Of a stretch of 64,000 nucleotides of DNA, positions 54,271 through 62,913 are shown piece by piece. The notes under the pieces are model-generated. The model worked only from the letters and a program-made list of their open reading frames with translations, ran no database searches and had not been told where the DNA came from. The stretch is from Corynebacterium casei LMG S-19264. Its GTDB lineage: Bacteria; Actinomycetota; Actinomycetes; Mycobacteriales; Mycobacteriaceae. Positions within the stretch are counted from its first letter, which is position 1; each line of letters opens with the position of its first letter. Both the position numbers and the translations under genes were made by a program. The DNA lies in assembly GCF_000550785.1 (NCBI RefSeq), contig NZ_CP004350.1, positions 600,009 through 664,008 of the forward strand, in the 5' to 3' direction.

Positions 54271-55827
54271 TTACCTTACGTGCCTCACGAGCACTACAGT
54301 TCGCTGAGCTCTCTTACCTGGGAGATGGTCGGAAACCAGCATAGACAGAATTTCAGAAGAGCCCTCGGTATCAAGGTGCTCGGTGGGTTCATCCAGAAGC
54401 AAAATTGGTGCGTCGCTCAATAACACGCGGGCAAGAAGAAGCCGGCGGCGTTGACCTCCAGAGAGACTACCGGCACCTAAATCAAGTACGGTACCAAGAC
54501 CATCGGGTAATCCTTCGAGCCATTCTGACAAACCAACGTGCTCCAGGATCGAGGCCATCTCTTCATCGGTTGCTTCTGGTGCTCCGAGCGCTAGGTTATC
54601 CCGGACGGTGGTGGCAAAAATGTGGGCATCTTCTGGACTGAACAGCACGGCGTTTTTCAACGCAGAAGGATCGGAATCGTCGATAAGCACCCGGCCACTA
54701 CGAGGCGTCAACAGTCCAGCAAGTGTGAGCAACAAGGTAGTTTTGCCAGTTCCAGAGGGTGCGATGATTTCATGTCGTGAACCAAAGGTGAGATCCAGGT
54801 TGCTCGTGCCTAGGTCGCTGTCCCATCCATAAACTAGATTCTCGGCGCGTAATACGGGCTGGTCAGAGGCCGTGCGAAGCTCAAGAGACACAGATTCTGG
54901 CAGCGCCGAGATTTCCGCAAGCCTCCTGGTGGCATCTGCGGCGCGGGTACGAGCAATCGCAGCATCGGGGAGAACAGAGACAGTCTCGAAAGCTGCGAGT
55001 GAAAGCAGCACCAACACACCAAACCACTGCGGTGAATGGCTTCCATCTGTATACAGTGACGCGGAAACCATGAGCACACCAATGACAGTGAAACCGTGAA
55101 TCCACAGGGAACTCGCTGCGCCAATGGCAGTGTCTTTCGCGCCTGCCTCCAGTGAAGAAGAATAGGAACGCGCAGCCACATCCGCCTTGGACAGAGCCAA
55201 AGGCATATCACCACGAACACGAAGCGCCGCCTGGTTGGACAGCACCTGATCCAAGGAACTCAAGTAGGCTTCGCTGGATTCAGCGCGCCGGGCTTCGGCT
55301 GTTTTAACTCCGCGAGCAGCAAGCAGGGGAGGGATAATTGCAGCAGCAATCAATCCAATCGCCAGGACAAGTGCTGTTGCGGGGCTGAGAATCGCGGTGA
55401 AGATGATGGCGAAAACTCCGGTGAGCAGGGCAACTCCGGCGGGGATGATGGCGCGGACGATGACATCGGCAACCGAATCGATATCCGCACCGAGGCGGCT
55501 AAGCAGTTCGCCGCGGCGCATCGTCAACGCAGAGTTTGGCGACGAAGCCAGGCGTTGATATGCACTCGAACGGGCTCGGCTGGCTGCCTTCAACGCCAAG
55601 TCATGTGAAACGATTCTCTCTATATAACGGAATACTGCACGGCTAATGCCCAGGGCGCGCACAGCGGTGACCGCCACGGTCAGATCCATCACTGGTGGCA
55701 TTTCCCAAGCTTTGGTGATCAGCCAGGCCGACACCACCGTCAGGGTGATGGAGGCGATCATCGTCACGCTACCTGCAACAACGGCGGGAATTAGCTCGCG
55801 GAAACGAAGTTTAACTAAGGTGTTCAT
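54271..55827 (-). CDS. cydC: Thiol reductant ABC exporter subunit CydC
   Basis: 518-residue half-transporter: six-helix membrane domain (1-310) and ATPase with Walker A APSGTGKTT, signature LSGGQRRRLLLARVLL and Walker B ILLLDEPTEHLD. With CydD it exports cysteine or glutathione-type thiols needed for cytochrome bd assembly. The ATG overlaps the cydD stop by 4 bases. Last gene of cydA-cydB-cydD-cydC. Confidence 0.95.
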   Translation of the reverse strand: MNTLVKLRFRELIPAVVAGSVTMIASITLTVVSAWLITKAWEMPPVMDLTVAVTAVRALGISRAVFRYIERIVSHDLALKAASRARSSAYQRLASSPNSALTMRRGELLSRLGADIDSVADVIVRAIIPAGVALLTGVFAIIFTAILSPATALVLAIGLIAAAIIPPLLAARGVKTAEARRAESSEAYLSSLDQVLSNQAALRVRGDMPLALSKADVAARSYSSSLEAGAKDTAIGAASSLWIHGFTVIGVLMVSASLYTDGSHSPQWFGVLVLLSLAAFETVSVLPDAAIARTRAADATRRLAEISALPESVSLELRTASDQPVLRAENLVYGWDSDLGTSNLDLTFGSRHEIIAPSGTGKTTLLLTLAGLLTPRSGRVLIDDSDPSALKNAVLFSPEDAHIFATTVRDNLALGAPEATDEEMASILEHVGLSEWLEGLPDGLGTVLDLGAGSLSGGQRRRLLLARVLLSDAPILLLDEPTEHLDTEGSSEILSMLVSDHLPGKRAQRTVVLVRHVR

Positions 55828-57362
55828 TTGACCTCCACCACTTCATCGGCAGCCGCGCGTAGCAACGGATCATGCGATACTGCCAGGACTGTGGTGCCTC
55901 GGCGGGCTTCCTCCTGCAATTGCTGGATCATGACCGCAGCATTGTCTGGATCCAGGTGTGCGGTCGGCTCATCCAACAGAACTAGCTTCGCCCCGAGCTC
56001 ACGTTTCAGCGCAAGTCGTTGGCGCTGCCCAAGCGACAGCTCCGCATAATCACTGACGCTTTCAGGATCAAAGACCGGCCGCTGCGGTAAATATGCGCAG
56101 TGCTCCCACAATGCGCTTTTTAGAAATTCCTGACCAGAAGCATCTTTGACGGAAATTTCTCCCGAGACGTCTTCTGTTGCCAAACCCAGTACTGCCAACA
56201 GTGCCGTGGATTTACCACTACCGTTTGGTCCCCACAGCACCGTCAACTGCCCAGGCTGGGCTGTGAACGACAAATTAGCAGGCCGCGGCCCATCGCGTCC
56301 ATCGGCACGGAGCTTTTCGACGCTTACCTCCAGCCCGCCTACAACGCTGCGGGGTGCGTGGGTAGGCGCGTCGAGAAGCGCAGAAGTGCTGAGTAATTTA
56401 AAGATCTCATCTGTGGCAACGAGGCCGTCTTGGGCGTCGTGGAAGCGGGTGCCGACTTCGCGAATTGGTGCATAGACCTCCGGGATGATGATCAGCACGG
56501 TCAGGCCGATGACGAGGGTGAGATCACTCGCGAGCAGGCGAAAGCCAATGCCAACCGCCACCAACGCGACCGATAGTGTGGCCAAAAATTCCAACACGAA
56601 GCTCGAGAGAAACGCGATTTTCAGTACACTCAACGTGGAGGTCGCATGTTGAGAAGATAGTCGCGTGACCTGCGCGGCCATGTCTTGGTGGCGTCGAAAC
56701 GCGCGCAAAGTGGGTAGGCCAGCGATAAGGTCAAGCAGCTGATCTCCCAAAACAGCAAGGTCGCTCAGGCGTTGTTTTGTGCGTCCTGCGGTGAGCGTTC
56801 CTACCAGCCACATGAATATTGGAATCAATGGAAGGGTGATGATCGCAATGATCATGGACCCCACATCCAGCCACCCCACTACCGTGAGCATCACTGGGGT
56901 GGCGATGACGGTGGCGGCTAGGGCTGGCAAAAAGCCGGTGAGGTATGGCCCCAAACCATCAAGGCCAGAGGTTAAGCGAGTTCGCCATAATGCCTGATCG
57001 ATGGTGCGGGGATCGCTTTGTGCCAAGTGTTGCAGTGCTTTCCTTCGAAGTTCGATGGTCACTTGGCTTGACGCACGCTGTGCGAACCGGTCCTGTGCCC
57101 ATGCGAGAATTCCGCGGGCACAAACCGTGATAACCAGCGCGATGAGTTTGGCGCGCGGCAATGAACTTCCCGGAACTTCAATGATGCCCGCTGCCATTTG
57201 GCCGATGAGCAGTCCCATCGCCACTGTCGCGAGGGTTTTTAACGCGGTGAGAACACCCGCGATCATTACCCAATGGCGAGAAGCGGGAGACAGGCGCAAA
57301 AGCCGCGGATCGACGGGACCGGTGCGACGTTTAGCAGGAGTGTCGGATTTGGTAGTGCTCAA
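55824..57362 (-). CDS. cydD: Thiol reductant ABC exporter subunit CydD
   Basis: 512-residue partner of CydC with a six-helix membrane domain and ATPase: Walker A WGPNGSGKST, signature LSLGQRQRLALKREL, Walker B LVLLDEPTAHLD. The start chosen is TTG at 57362 (LSTTKSD): GGAAG lies 5 bases upstream and the gap to the cydB stop is 14 bases; longer readings would run deep into cydB. Confidence 0.93.
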   Translation of the reverse strand: MSTTKSDTPAKRRTGPVDPRLLRLSPASRHWVMIAGVLTALKTLATVAMGLLIGQMAAGIIEVPGSSLPRAKLIALVITVCARGILAWAQDRFAQRASSQVTIELRRKALQHLAQSDPRTIDQALWRTRLTSGLDGLGPYLTGFLPALAATVIATPVMLTVVGWLDVGSMIIAIITLPLIPIFMWLVGTLTAGRTKQRLSDLAVLGDQLLDLIAGLPTLRAFRRHQDMAAQVTRLSSQHATSTLSVLKIAFLSSFVLEFLATLSVALVAVGIGFRLLASDLTLVIGLTVLIIIPEVYAPIREVGTRFHDAQDGLVATDEIFKLLSTSALLDAPTHAPRSVVGGLEVSVEKLRADGRDGPRPANLSFTAQPGQLTVLWGPNGSGKSTALLAVLGLATEDVSGEISVKDASGQEFLKSALWEHCAYLPQRPVFDPESVSDYAELSLGQRQRLALKRELGAKLVLLDEPTAHLDPDNAAVMIQQLQEEARRGTTVLAVSHDPLLRAAADEVVEVK

Positions 57363-57376
57363 TTCTGCTTCCAATT

Positions 57377-58378
57377 TTAAGCAGACACTGGCTCGGCGTG
57401 AAGCCGTTTGCGAAACACCCAGTAGGTCCAGCCTTGGTAGAGGATAACTAGTGGTGCGAGCACAGCAGCGGTCCAGGTCAGAATGGTCAGGGCGTAGTGG
57501 CTTGCAGAAGCGTTCCAAATATCGAGGCTGACGCCGTTGGCCAGGGATGTTGGCATGACGTTGGGAAAAAGTGAACTAAACAGCAGCGCAACCACACCAA
57601 TAACTGCGATCGAGGTGGACAGGAAGCTCAAGCCATCGCGGTCTTTGATCAGCGCGAAAGCTCCACCGAGAACTGCTGCGATAATCAACGCCGCCAGAAT
57701 CCAGGACCAGGTACGGCCGTAGGCTATGGCAGCCCACAACACGAAAGGTCCGCCGGTTACTGCTGCAAGGAGTGCTACTACGGGGGCTGCTTTCGCTGCA
57801 TCGGTGCGCACCCGACCAGCAGTTTTCAGTCGGATGAACGCGAGACCATGAAGCGCGAACAGTGCGGTGAAGGCGAGCGCGCCTAGGATAGCGAAGGCAT
57901 TGAACATACCCGATAGCGCAGACGCAGCGTCAATAGTGTGATCTTCCTTGATAGGCATGCCCCGGAGGATATTGGCGAAGATGAATCCCCACATCAGCGG
58001 AGGAGTCCAAGAACCAATAGAGATGGCGTGGTCGGACCATCTCTGCCAACGGGGATCATCTACCTTTTTGCGCCATTCTAGGCCGACTACGCGAATGATC
58101 AAGGATATGAGTACAAGAAACAGTGGCAGGTACATTCCTGAGAACATGGTTGCGTACCACTCTGGGAATGCAGCAAACAATGCGCCACCGGCCACAATCA
58201 GCCATACTTCATTTCCGTCCCAGACAGGGCCGATGGTGCGGATGATCGTGTTTTTAGCGGCGGGATCTTTGCCGATGATGGGTGCCAAAATTCCGACGCC
58301 GAAGTCGAATCCTTCGAGGAGAAAGTACCCCCCAAACAAAAATGCGATGAGAATAAACCAAAAGGTATTAAGATCCAT
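57377..58378 (-). CDS. cydB: Cytochrome bd ubiquinol oxidase subunit II
   Basis: 333-residue membrane subunit with about eight helices. It starts MDLNTFWFILIAFLFGGYFLLEGFDFGVG, which is diagnostic of CydB, and has GNEVWLIVAGGALFAAFP. With CydA it forms the high-affinity, non-proton-pumping terminal oxidase used at low oxygen. It starts two bases after the cydA stop. Confidence 0.97.
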   Translation of the reverse strand: MDLNTFWFILIAFLFGGYFLLEGFDFGVGILAPIIGKDPAAKNTIIRTIGPVWDGNEVWLIVAGGALFAAFPEWYATMFSGMYLPLFLVLISLIIRVVGLEWRKKVDDPRWQRWSDHAISIGSWTPPLMWGFIFANILRGMPIKEDHTIDAASALSGMFNAFAILGALAFTALFALHGLAFIRLKTAGRVRTDAAKAAPVVALLAAVTGGPFVLWAAIAYGRTWSWILAALIIAAVLGGAFALIKDRDGLSFLSTSIAVIGVVALLFSSLFPNVMPTSLANGVSLDIWNASASHYALTILTWTAAVLAPLVILYQGWTYWVFRKRLHAEPVSA

Positions 58379-58380
58379 GG

Positions 58381-59922
58381 TTATTCCTTTTCACGTGTGG
58401 TTGGGGCGGCAGCGGTAAATTGCAGCGGTGTCATGGGCGTATCTGAACCAATTGGAGTTGCTGGTCCAGTCTTTGCCTCCACGGATGGAGCGCCTTCCTC
58501 TGGTGGCCCGATCAGAACTGCGCGGCGAATCAGCCACACCCACACCACGAACAAAATGAGATAGAGAATCGTGAAGCCAATGAGAGTCAGCCAGACTTGC
58601 CACGGCGCATGATCAGAAACACCCATATCAACAGTCATCCGGATCATCTCTGTTCGGGAATCGCCGGCAGATTCAGGATTCGGGTGCACCACCCATGGCT
58701 GGCGGCCCATCTCGGTGAAGATCCAACCAGCAGAGTTAGCCAAGAATGGGAATGGAATGGCAATGAGGCTGCCGATCTGGAACAGACGAGCAATCTTTCC
58801 AGTTGGTGTGCGCTTCTTACGCAGCAACAGCCACGCAATCGCAGCGATAGCCAAAGAACCAAGCATTAGGCCGATCATTGCGCGGAATGACCAGTAGGTG
58901 ACAAACAAGTTAGGGGAGTAGTTGCCAGGACCATAAGCCTGCTCCGCAGCAGCTTGGAGCTGATTTACACCCTGCAAAGTCACCCCGGTGAACTTTCCTT
59001 CAGCCAAGAATGGAAGCACAAACGGAACATCGATCAGGTGGGTTACCGTATCGCAGTTGTTGTGCGTACCAATTGTCAGAATGGAGAAGTTTGGATCTGT
59101 GGCGGTTTCACACAAGGATTCCGCCGACGCCATCTTCATCGGCTGCTGCACGAACATGAGCTTCGCCTGTGTATCGCCAGTGATGAACAGTGCCACGGAA
59201 GAGACAACCGTGGTCCACCAACCAACCCACAACGCCGGCCTGTGCATTGAATGCTTCGACTCGATTTCCTCCTCAGCCTTCTTCGCCTGGCGGTGCGCAC
59301 GAATAATCCACCAACCCGAAATTCCGAGGACGAAAGTTCCAGCTGTTAAAAAACCACCGGCAACAGCATGCGGGAACGCAGCCAACGCGGTGGAATTAGT
59401 GAGAAGAGCCCAAAAATCTGTAAGCTCCACACGACCAGTTGCAGGGTTATATTCAGCGCCCACCGGGTGTTGCATAAATGAGTTGGCCACGATGATAAAA
59501 TAGGCAGAGATATTCGTTGCAACAGCAACGATCCAAATGGATGCAGTGTGCAGCCACCCAGGAATCTTGCCCCATCCGAAAATCCATAGGCCTAGGAACA
59601 CAGACTCGAGGAAGAACGCGATGAGCCCTTCCAGCGCCAGCGGTCCGCCGAAAACATCGCCGACGAAACGTGAATACTCTGACCAGTTCATACCGAACTG
59701 GAACTCCTGCACAATGCCAGTAGCTACACCAACCGCGAAGTTGATGAGCAGTACCGTGCCAAAAAATCTCGTGGCTCGGTACCAGTGGTCTTTTCCGGTG
59801 ACTTGCCAAAACGTTTGCATGATTGCGACCAGCGGCGCTAAGCCAATGGTCAGTGGGACAAAAATGAAGTGATAGACGGTGGTAATTCCGAATTGCCACC
59901 GTGCGATGTCGACGACGTCCAC
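58381..59922 (-). CDS. cydA: Cytochrome bd ubiquinol oxidase subunit I
   Basis: 513-residue haem-bearing subunit with about nine helices. It begins with the ARWQFG motif and has the conserved H18-containing first helix, the GVATGIVQEFQFGMNW segment and the EGLIAFFLES helix. The quinol-binding Q-loop is of the short type usual outside proteobacteria. First gene of cydABDC; the 524-base region upstream carries its promoter. Confidence 0.97.
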   Translation of the reverse strand: MDVVDIARWQFGITTVYHFIFVPLTIGLAPLVAIMQTFWQVTGKDHWYRATRFFGTVLLINFAVGVATGIVQEFQFGMNWSEYSRFVGDVFGGPLALEGLIAFFLESVFLGLWIFGWGKIPGWLHTASIWIVAVATNISAYFIIVANSFMQHPVGAEYNPATGRVELTDFWALLTNSTALAAFPHAVAGGFLTAGTFVLGISGWWIIRAHRQAKKAEEEIESKHSMHRPALWVGWWTTVVSSVALFITGDTQAKLMFVQQPMKMASAESLCETATDPNFSILTIGTHNNCDTVTHLIDVPFVLPFLAEGKFTGVTLQGVNQLQAAAEQAYGPGNYSPNLFVTYWSFRAMIGLMLGSLAIAAIAWLLLRKKRTPTGKIARLFQIGSLIAIPFPFLANSAGWIFTEMGRQPWVVHPNPESAGDSRTEMIRMTVDMGVSDHAPWQVWLTLIGFTILYLILFVVWVWLIRRAVLIGPPEEGAPSVEAKTGPATPIGSDTPMTPLQFTAAAPTTREKE

Positions 59923-60160
59923 GTTCAGTACGCTTCCTTCTCCATCGAAGATTGACAGGAACAGACTTATTAACTCAGAAAATCGATTGCATTTGACGAT
60001 ACAAAAGGAAGAACCAATGAGGACTTCTTAAAGGTAGTCGTTGAGATTTATCCCTAAGTTCCGGCTCACAGCTGAACTTTAGAAAGATTAGCCCCGATGT
60101 AGGTCAACCTTGCCTGGTAGTTACTGAATTTTCTCCCTTTCGTTGGAAAGTCACCAAAAG

Positions 60161-60187
60161 GCGTCGAAAAGATTCTACTTTCGACGC
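60161..60187 (-). terminator. Hairpin upstream of cydA, minus-strand terminator-like
   Basis: GCGTCGAAA (60161-60169) pairs perfectly with TTTCGACGC (60179-60187). On the minus strand it is followed by CCTTTT. No minus-strand gene lies to its right here, so it may have travelled with the cyd block. Confidence 0.55.
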
Positions 60188-60395
60188 TGGGGTGCAGTGG
60201 TTACTTCGTTACGGCGAGAGTAGTGTTTCAAGTACTCACATGGATTTCGTTTGACGGGAGAGTCGAACTGCGGGTCTATAGTGTCCGCTGCGCGCTCAAA
60301 CCTATTGTTTCTGGGCATGGATGACTGTTTGCTGTTTCCGACTGAGCTTGACCAGGATAGAAGAAATCAAGGCCTTTCGGATCGTCCCCACGATG

Positions 60396-60436
60396 AGCAC
60401 TTTTCTGTCGCGGGGGTAGTAGGGATTTCCATTAGG
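60396..60436 (+). pseudogene. Truncated 3' copy of dnaE2 at the end of the cyd block
   Basis: About 40 bases matching the last codons of dnaE2 (FLSRGSRDFH), with 24 perfectly identical bases at 60413-60436 including the stop. One extra G before them shifts the frame. It lies directly before the PH-domain gene, which presumably once followed dnaE2. Confidence 0.75.
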
Positions 60437-60446
60437 GTGGATCTTT

Positions 60447-60926
60447 ATGAACTCACGCGATGTCGTACCCGATGGCATGAATCCGGTATCCAGGAATCTG
60501 ATTAAAGCTCGTTATATCGTCAATTTATCCTGGCTGGGGGTTCTCGCCATTGCTGCCGGTATCGCGGGGTATTTTCTGCACTGGTCTTTTTATATCGGGG
60601 CTGGGGTACTTGTGGCGCTGATTTTGTGGGTGTTGTGGCTTATTCCTTCTCAAATCAGGCTCATGGGCTGGCAAGAAACCGAGGACGAGCTACTCATAAC
60701 CAAGGGGCGTTTGTGGCACCGATTTACCGTCGTGCCTTATGGCCGTATTCAATTCGTGGATGTCTCCTCGGGTCCGATTGCGCGCATGTACGGATTGAAA
60801 ACCGTCAAGCTACACACCGCATCTGCGGGAACCGACGCTACCGTCAAAGGCTTGGAAGCAGATACCGCTGATGCTTTGCGTGGGCGCTTGGCTGATAAGG
60901 CACGCGAAAGGATGAGTGGGCTATGA
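60447..60926 (+). CDS. PH-domain membrane protein (bPH2/DUF304), first subunit
   Basis: 159-residue protein with two membrane helices (about 28-42 and 48-66) followed by a bacterial PH domain of the bPH2/DUF304 type (about 72-140, with WQETEDELLITKGRLWHRFTVVPYGRIQFVDV). It overlaps the next gene by 4 bases; such pairs, like YdbS-YdbT of Bacillus, form membrane complexes of unclear role in stress or bacteriocin tolerance. The displaced dnaE2 end lies just upstream. Confidence 0.85.
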   Translation: MNSRDVVPDGMNPVSRNLIKARYIVNLSWLGVLAIAAGIAGYFLHWSFYIGAGVLVALILWVLWLIPSQIRLMGWQETEDELLITKGRLWHRFTVVPYGRIQFVDVSSGPIARMYGLKTVKLHTASAGTDATVKGLEADTADALRGRLADKARERMSGL

Positions 60927-62398
60927 GTGACGAAGCTCCGGCTATCGATGCAGGCTACCGCCGGGTTCACCGGCTGACGCCTTTGCTGCGCTTTTGGTCA
61001 GTAATTTTAGCTGTCATCACCGTCTTTCTTTTGCAGGTGAACCTGGAATTATTGGGCGATATCTACGCCTTCTTTAAGGATGGGCACTTGGGCGAAGCAA
61101 TACGGGGAACCGTGATTGCAGTAGGCGGGTTTATTCTGCTGTGTTTGATTTTGTGGTTTGTCTCTGGCATCTGGTGGCGACGGCTAGGTTTTAAACTTGG
61201 AGAAGAAGAAATATCTCTGCGTCGAGGAGTGCTCTCGAAGTCATTGCGCTCTGCCCGTTATGACCGCACGCAGGCTGTGGATGTCGTAGAAAGCTTGATC
61301 GCACGCATCTTTGGTTTAGCGGCGGTGCGCGTGGAAACCGCTGGTGGCACTTCTTCGGTTATTGAAATCGCTTACCTGAAGAAGACAGAGGCAGAAGATT
61401 TACGTTTGGAAGTACTCGCCCATGTCCATGGTGTGGCTGATGGCCGAAGTGAGAATCAGCCTGGACTAGAGGGGCCTGCGCAGTCACCCGACGCGGTAGT
61501 TGATAATGAACTCGGTCGTGTAAATCCAGACATCGTGCCTGAGATCCCTATTCGCCGTTCCTTGGCAGCTGCAGCATTGCGCGCGACCACAATTTTCACG
61601 GTGGTCTTCATCGGCATCACTATTGTTACTCCGGTGCCGTTGAGTACCGTTGTCCCGATTCTGGTGGGTATTGTTCCGGCGGTGTGGGGGATCTTGGATT
61701 CTTCCTGGCGCTTCAATGCCCAAGTCAATGAGGAAGAAAACACACTCAATATTGCCTACGGTTTAGCAGATCGCCGCCGGCAGTCGATCCGAATTGAACG
61801 TATTCACGGCGTGCGGGTGACGCAGCCGCTGCTGTGGCGCTTCTTCGGCTGGTATGAAGTCAATGTCTCCGTAGCGGGGTATGGGCAAACCAGCGGCGGC
61901 GCGCAATCTGGTTCCACGCGAATTCTTCCCGTTGGCAACAGAGAGCTTGCGCTACAACTATTTGAGCGCGTGAGTGATTTAACCGCAGAACAAATTGCAA
62001 CCTATGCGCAACCCGAGGGCTATGCGGAGCCAGATTTTACATCGCCGAAGCGTGCGTTGTGGTCTTCACCGTTGGACCACCAAAGGCAAGCCGTCACGCT
62101 ACTGGAGGATGATTCCATTGCTATTGCTCACGCTGGGCGGATTAATCGCCGCGTCAGCGCGGTGAGTACTTCTCACATTCAGGAGCTGACTTTTAAAGCT
62201 GGCCCCATCCGTCAGATGTTGCGCTTGGGAACCGTAAAATTCGAAATGGTTGCGGGTCCAGCTAGCCTCGCGGGCGAAGACCTCGAGTTTTCTGGTTGCG
62301 TGGAACTACTGGATCGCCTGCGCGCGCGTAAGCTCCCGTCTTTAGCGTCAACGAGTCAGCCCACGATTACCGAAGCTGAAGACCTGCAACAGAATTAA
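60923..62398 (+). CDS. PH-domain membrane protein (bPH2/DUF304, YdbT-like), second subunit
   Basis: 491-residue partner protein with hydrophobic pairs at about 20-40, 58-80 and 215-255. Two or three bPH2 domains follow them, recognisable by GFKLGEEEISLRRGVLSK...YDRTQAVDVVES and LNIAYGLADRRRQSIRIERIHGVRV. Function is unknown. It starts inside the end of the preceding gene (ATGA) and converges on trmL. Confidence 0.85.
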   Translation: MSDEAPAIDAGYRRVHRLTPLLRFWSVILAVITVFLLQVNLELLGDIYAFFKDGHLGEAIRGTVIAVGGFILLCLILWFVSGIWWRRLGFKLGEEEISLRRGVLSKSLRSARYDRTQAVDVVESLIARIFGLAAVRVETAGGTSSVIEIAYLKKTEAEDLRLEVLAHVHGVADGRSENQPGLEGPAQSPDAVVDNELGRVNPDIVPEIPIRRSLAAAALRATTIFTVVFIGITIVTPVPLSTVVPILVGIVPAVWGILDSSWRFNAQVNEEENTLNIAYGLADRRRQSIRIERIHGVRVTQPLLWRFFGWYEVNVSVAGYGQTSGGAQSGSTRILPVGNRELALQLFERVSDLTAEQIATYAQPEGYAEPDFTSPKRALWSSPLDHQRQAVTLLEDDSIAIAHAGRINRRVSAVSTSHIQELTFKAGPIRQMLRLGTVKFEMVAGPASLAGEDLEFSGCVELLDRLRARKLPSLASTSQPTITEAEDLQQN

Positions 62399-62422
62399 GC
62401 GATTGACGAAGCTGGGGAGGAA

Positions 62423-62890
62423 TTACACGCCGCCGGGAAAACCAAGTTGACGCCAGGCTTCATAGACAGCGGTCGAGGCCGCGTTGGAGAGGTTCATCGA
62501 GCGGCGCGCGGGGACCATCGGGATGCGAACCTCTTCGGTGATACGGGGATGCGCCAGGTGTTCGGCGGGCAAACCACTTGGCTCGGTGCCGAAAAGTAGT
62601 ATGTCCCCGTCGGTGTATTCGACATCACTGAACCATTTAGTTGCAGAGGTTGTAAACGCGAATACCCGCGCGCCGGGCAACGCTTCCATGCACGCGTCAA
62701 AGTCGGCGTGGATTTTCAGATCTGCCAGGTCATGGTAGTCAAGGCCTGCGCGTTTGAGGTGCTTATCGTCAAAGTTAAAGCCCAGTGGTTCCACCAAGTG
62801 CAGCTTGGCGCCAGTCACCGCTGCGGTGCGGATGGCGTTGCCAGTATTGGTGGGAATGACAGGATTATCGAACACGATGTGTAACGGCAT
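62423..62890 (-). CDS. trmL: tRNA (cytidine(34)-2'-O)-methyltransferase
   Basis: 155-residue SPOUT methyltransferase that 2'-O-methylates the wobble base of tRNA-Leu in the characterised family. Motifs are NPVIPTNTGNAIRTAA at the N-terminus, LLFGTEPSGLP and IPMVPARRSMNLSNAAS forming the knotted SAM site. ATG at 62890 (MPLHIVF) is chosen because TAAACT ends 7 bases upstream, giving a leaderless message; 62896 is an alternative. It is divergent from folD with only 23 bases between the start codons. Confidence 0.93.
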   Translation of the reverse strand: MPLHIVFDNPVIPTNTGNAIRTAAVTGAKLHLVEPLGFNFDDKHLKRAGLDYHDLADLKIHADFDACMEALPGARVFAFTTSATKWFSDVEYTDGDILLFGTEPSGLPAEHLAHPRITEEVRIPMVPARRSMNLSNAASTAVYEAWRQLGFPGGV

Positions 62891-62897
62891 AACCATA

Positions 62898-62907
62898 AGT
62901 TTAAGAT
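62898..62907. promoter_or_regulatory. Overlapping divergent -10 boxes of trmL and folD
   Basis: Minus-strand TAAACT (62903-62898) ends 7 bases before the trmL ATG; plus-strand TAAGAT (62902-62907) ends 6 bases before the folD ATG. The hexamers share two base pairs, so the two promoters should exclude each other. Confidence 0.5.
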
Positions 62908-62913
62908 GGGTGC

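Larger units (their letters stand above)
59923..60446. other. cydA upstream region and insertion boundary
   Basis: No gene seen. It should contain the minus-strand cydA promoter (region 59923-60100), a hairpin at 60161-60187, and, at the right end, the truncated dnaE2 3' copy. A short frame at 60251-60505 was rejected as coding. Confidence 0.5.

Noticed and set aside
60251..60505. Open frame across the dnaE2 remnant
   Set aside because: It runs through the displaced repeat and into the PH-domain gene in another frame, with no protein-like pattern.
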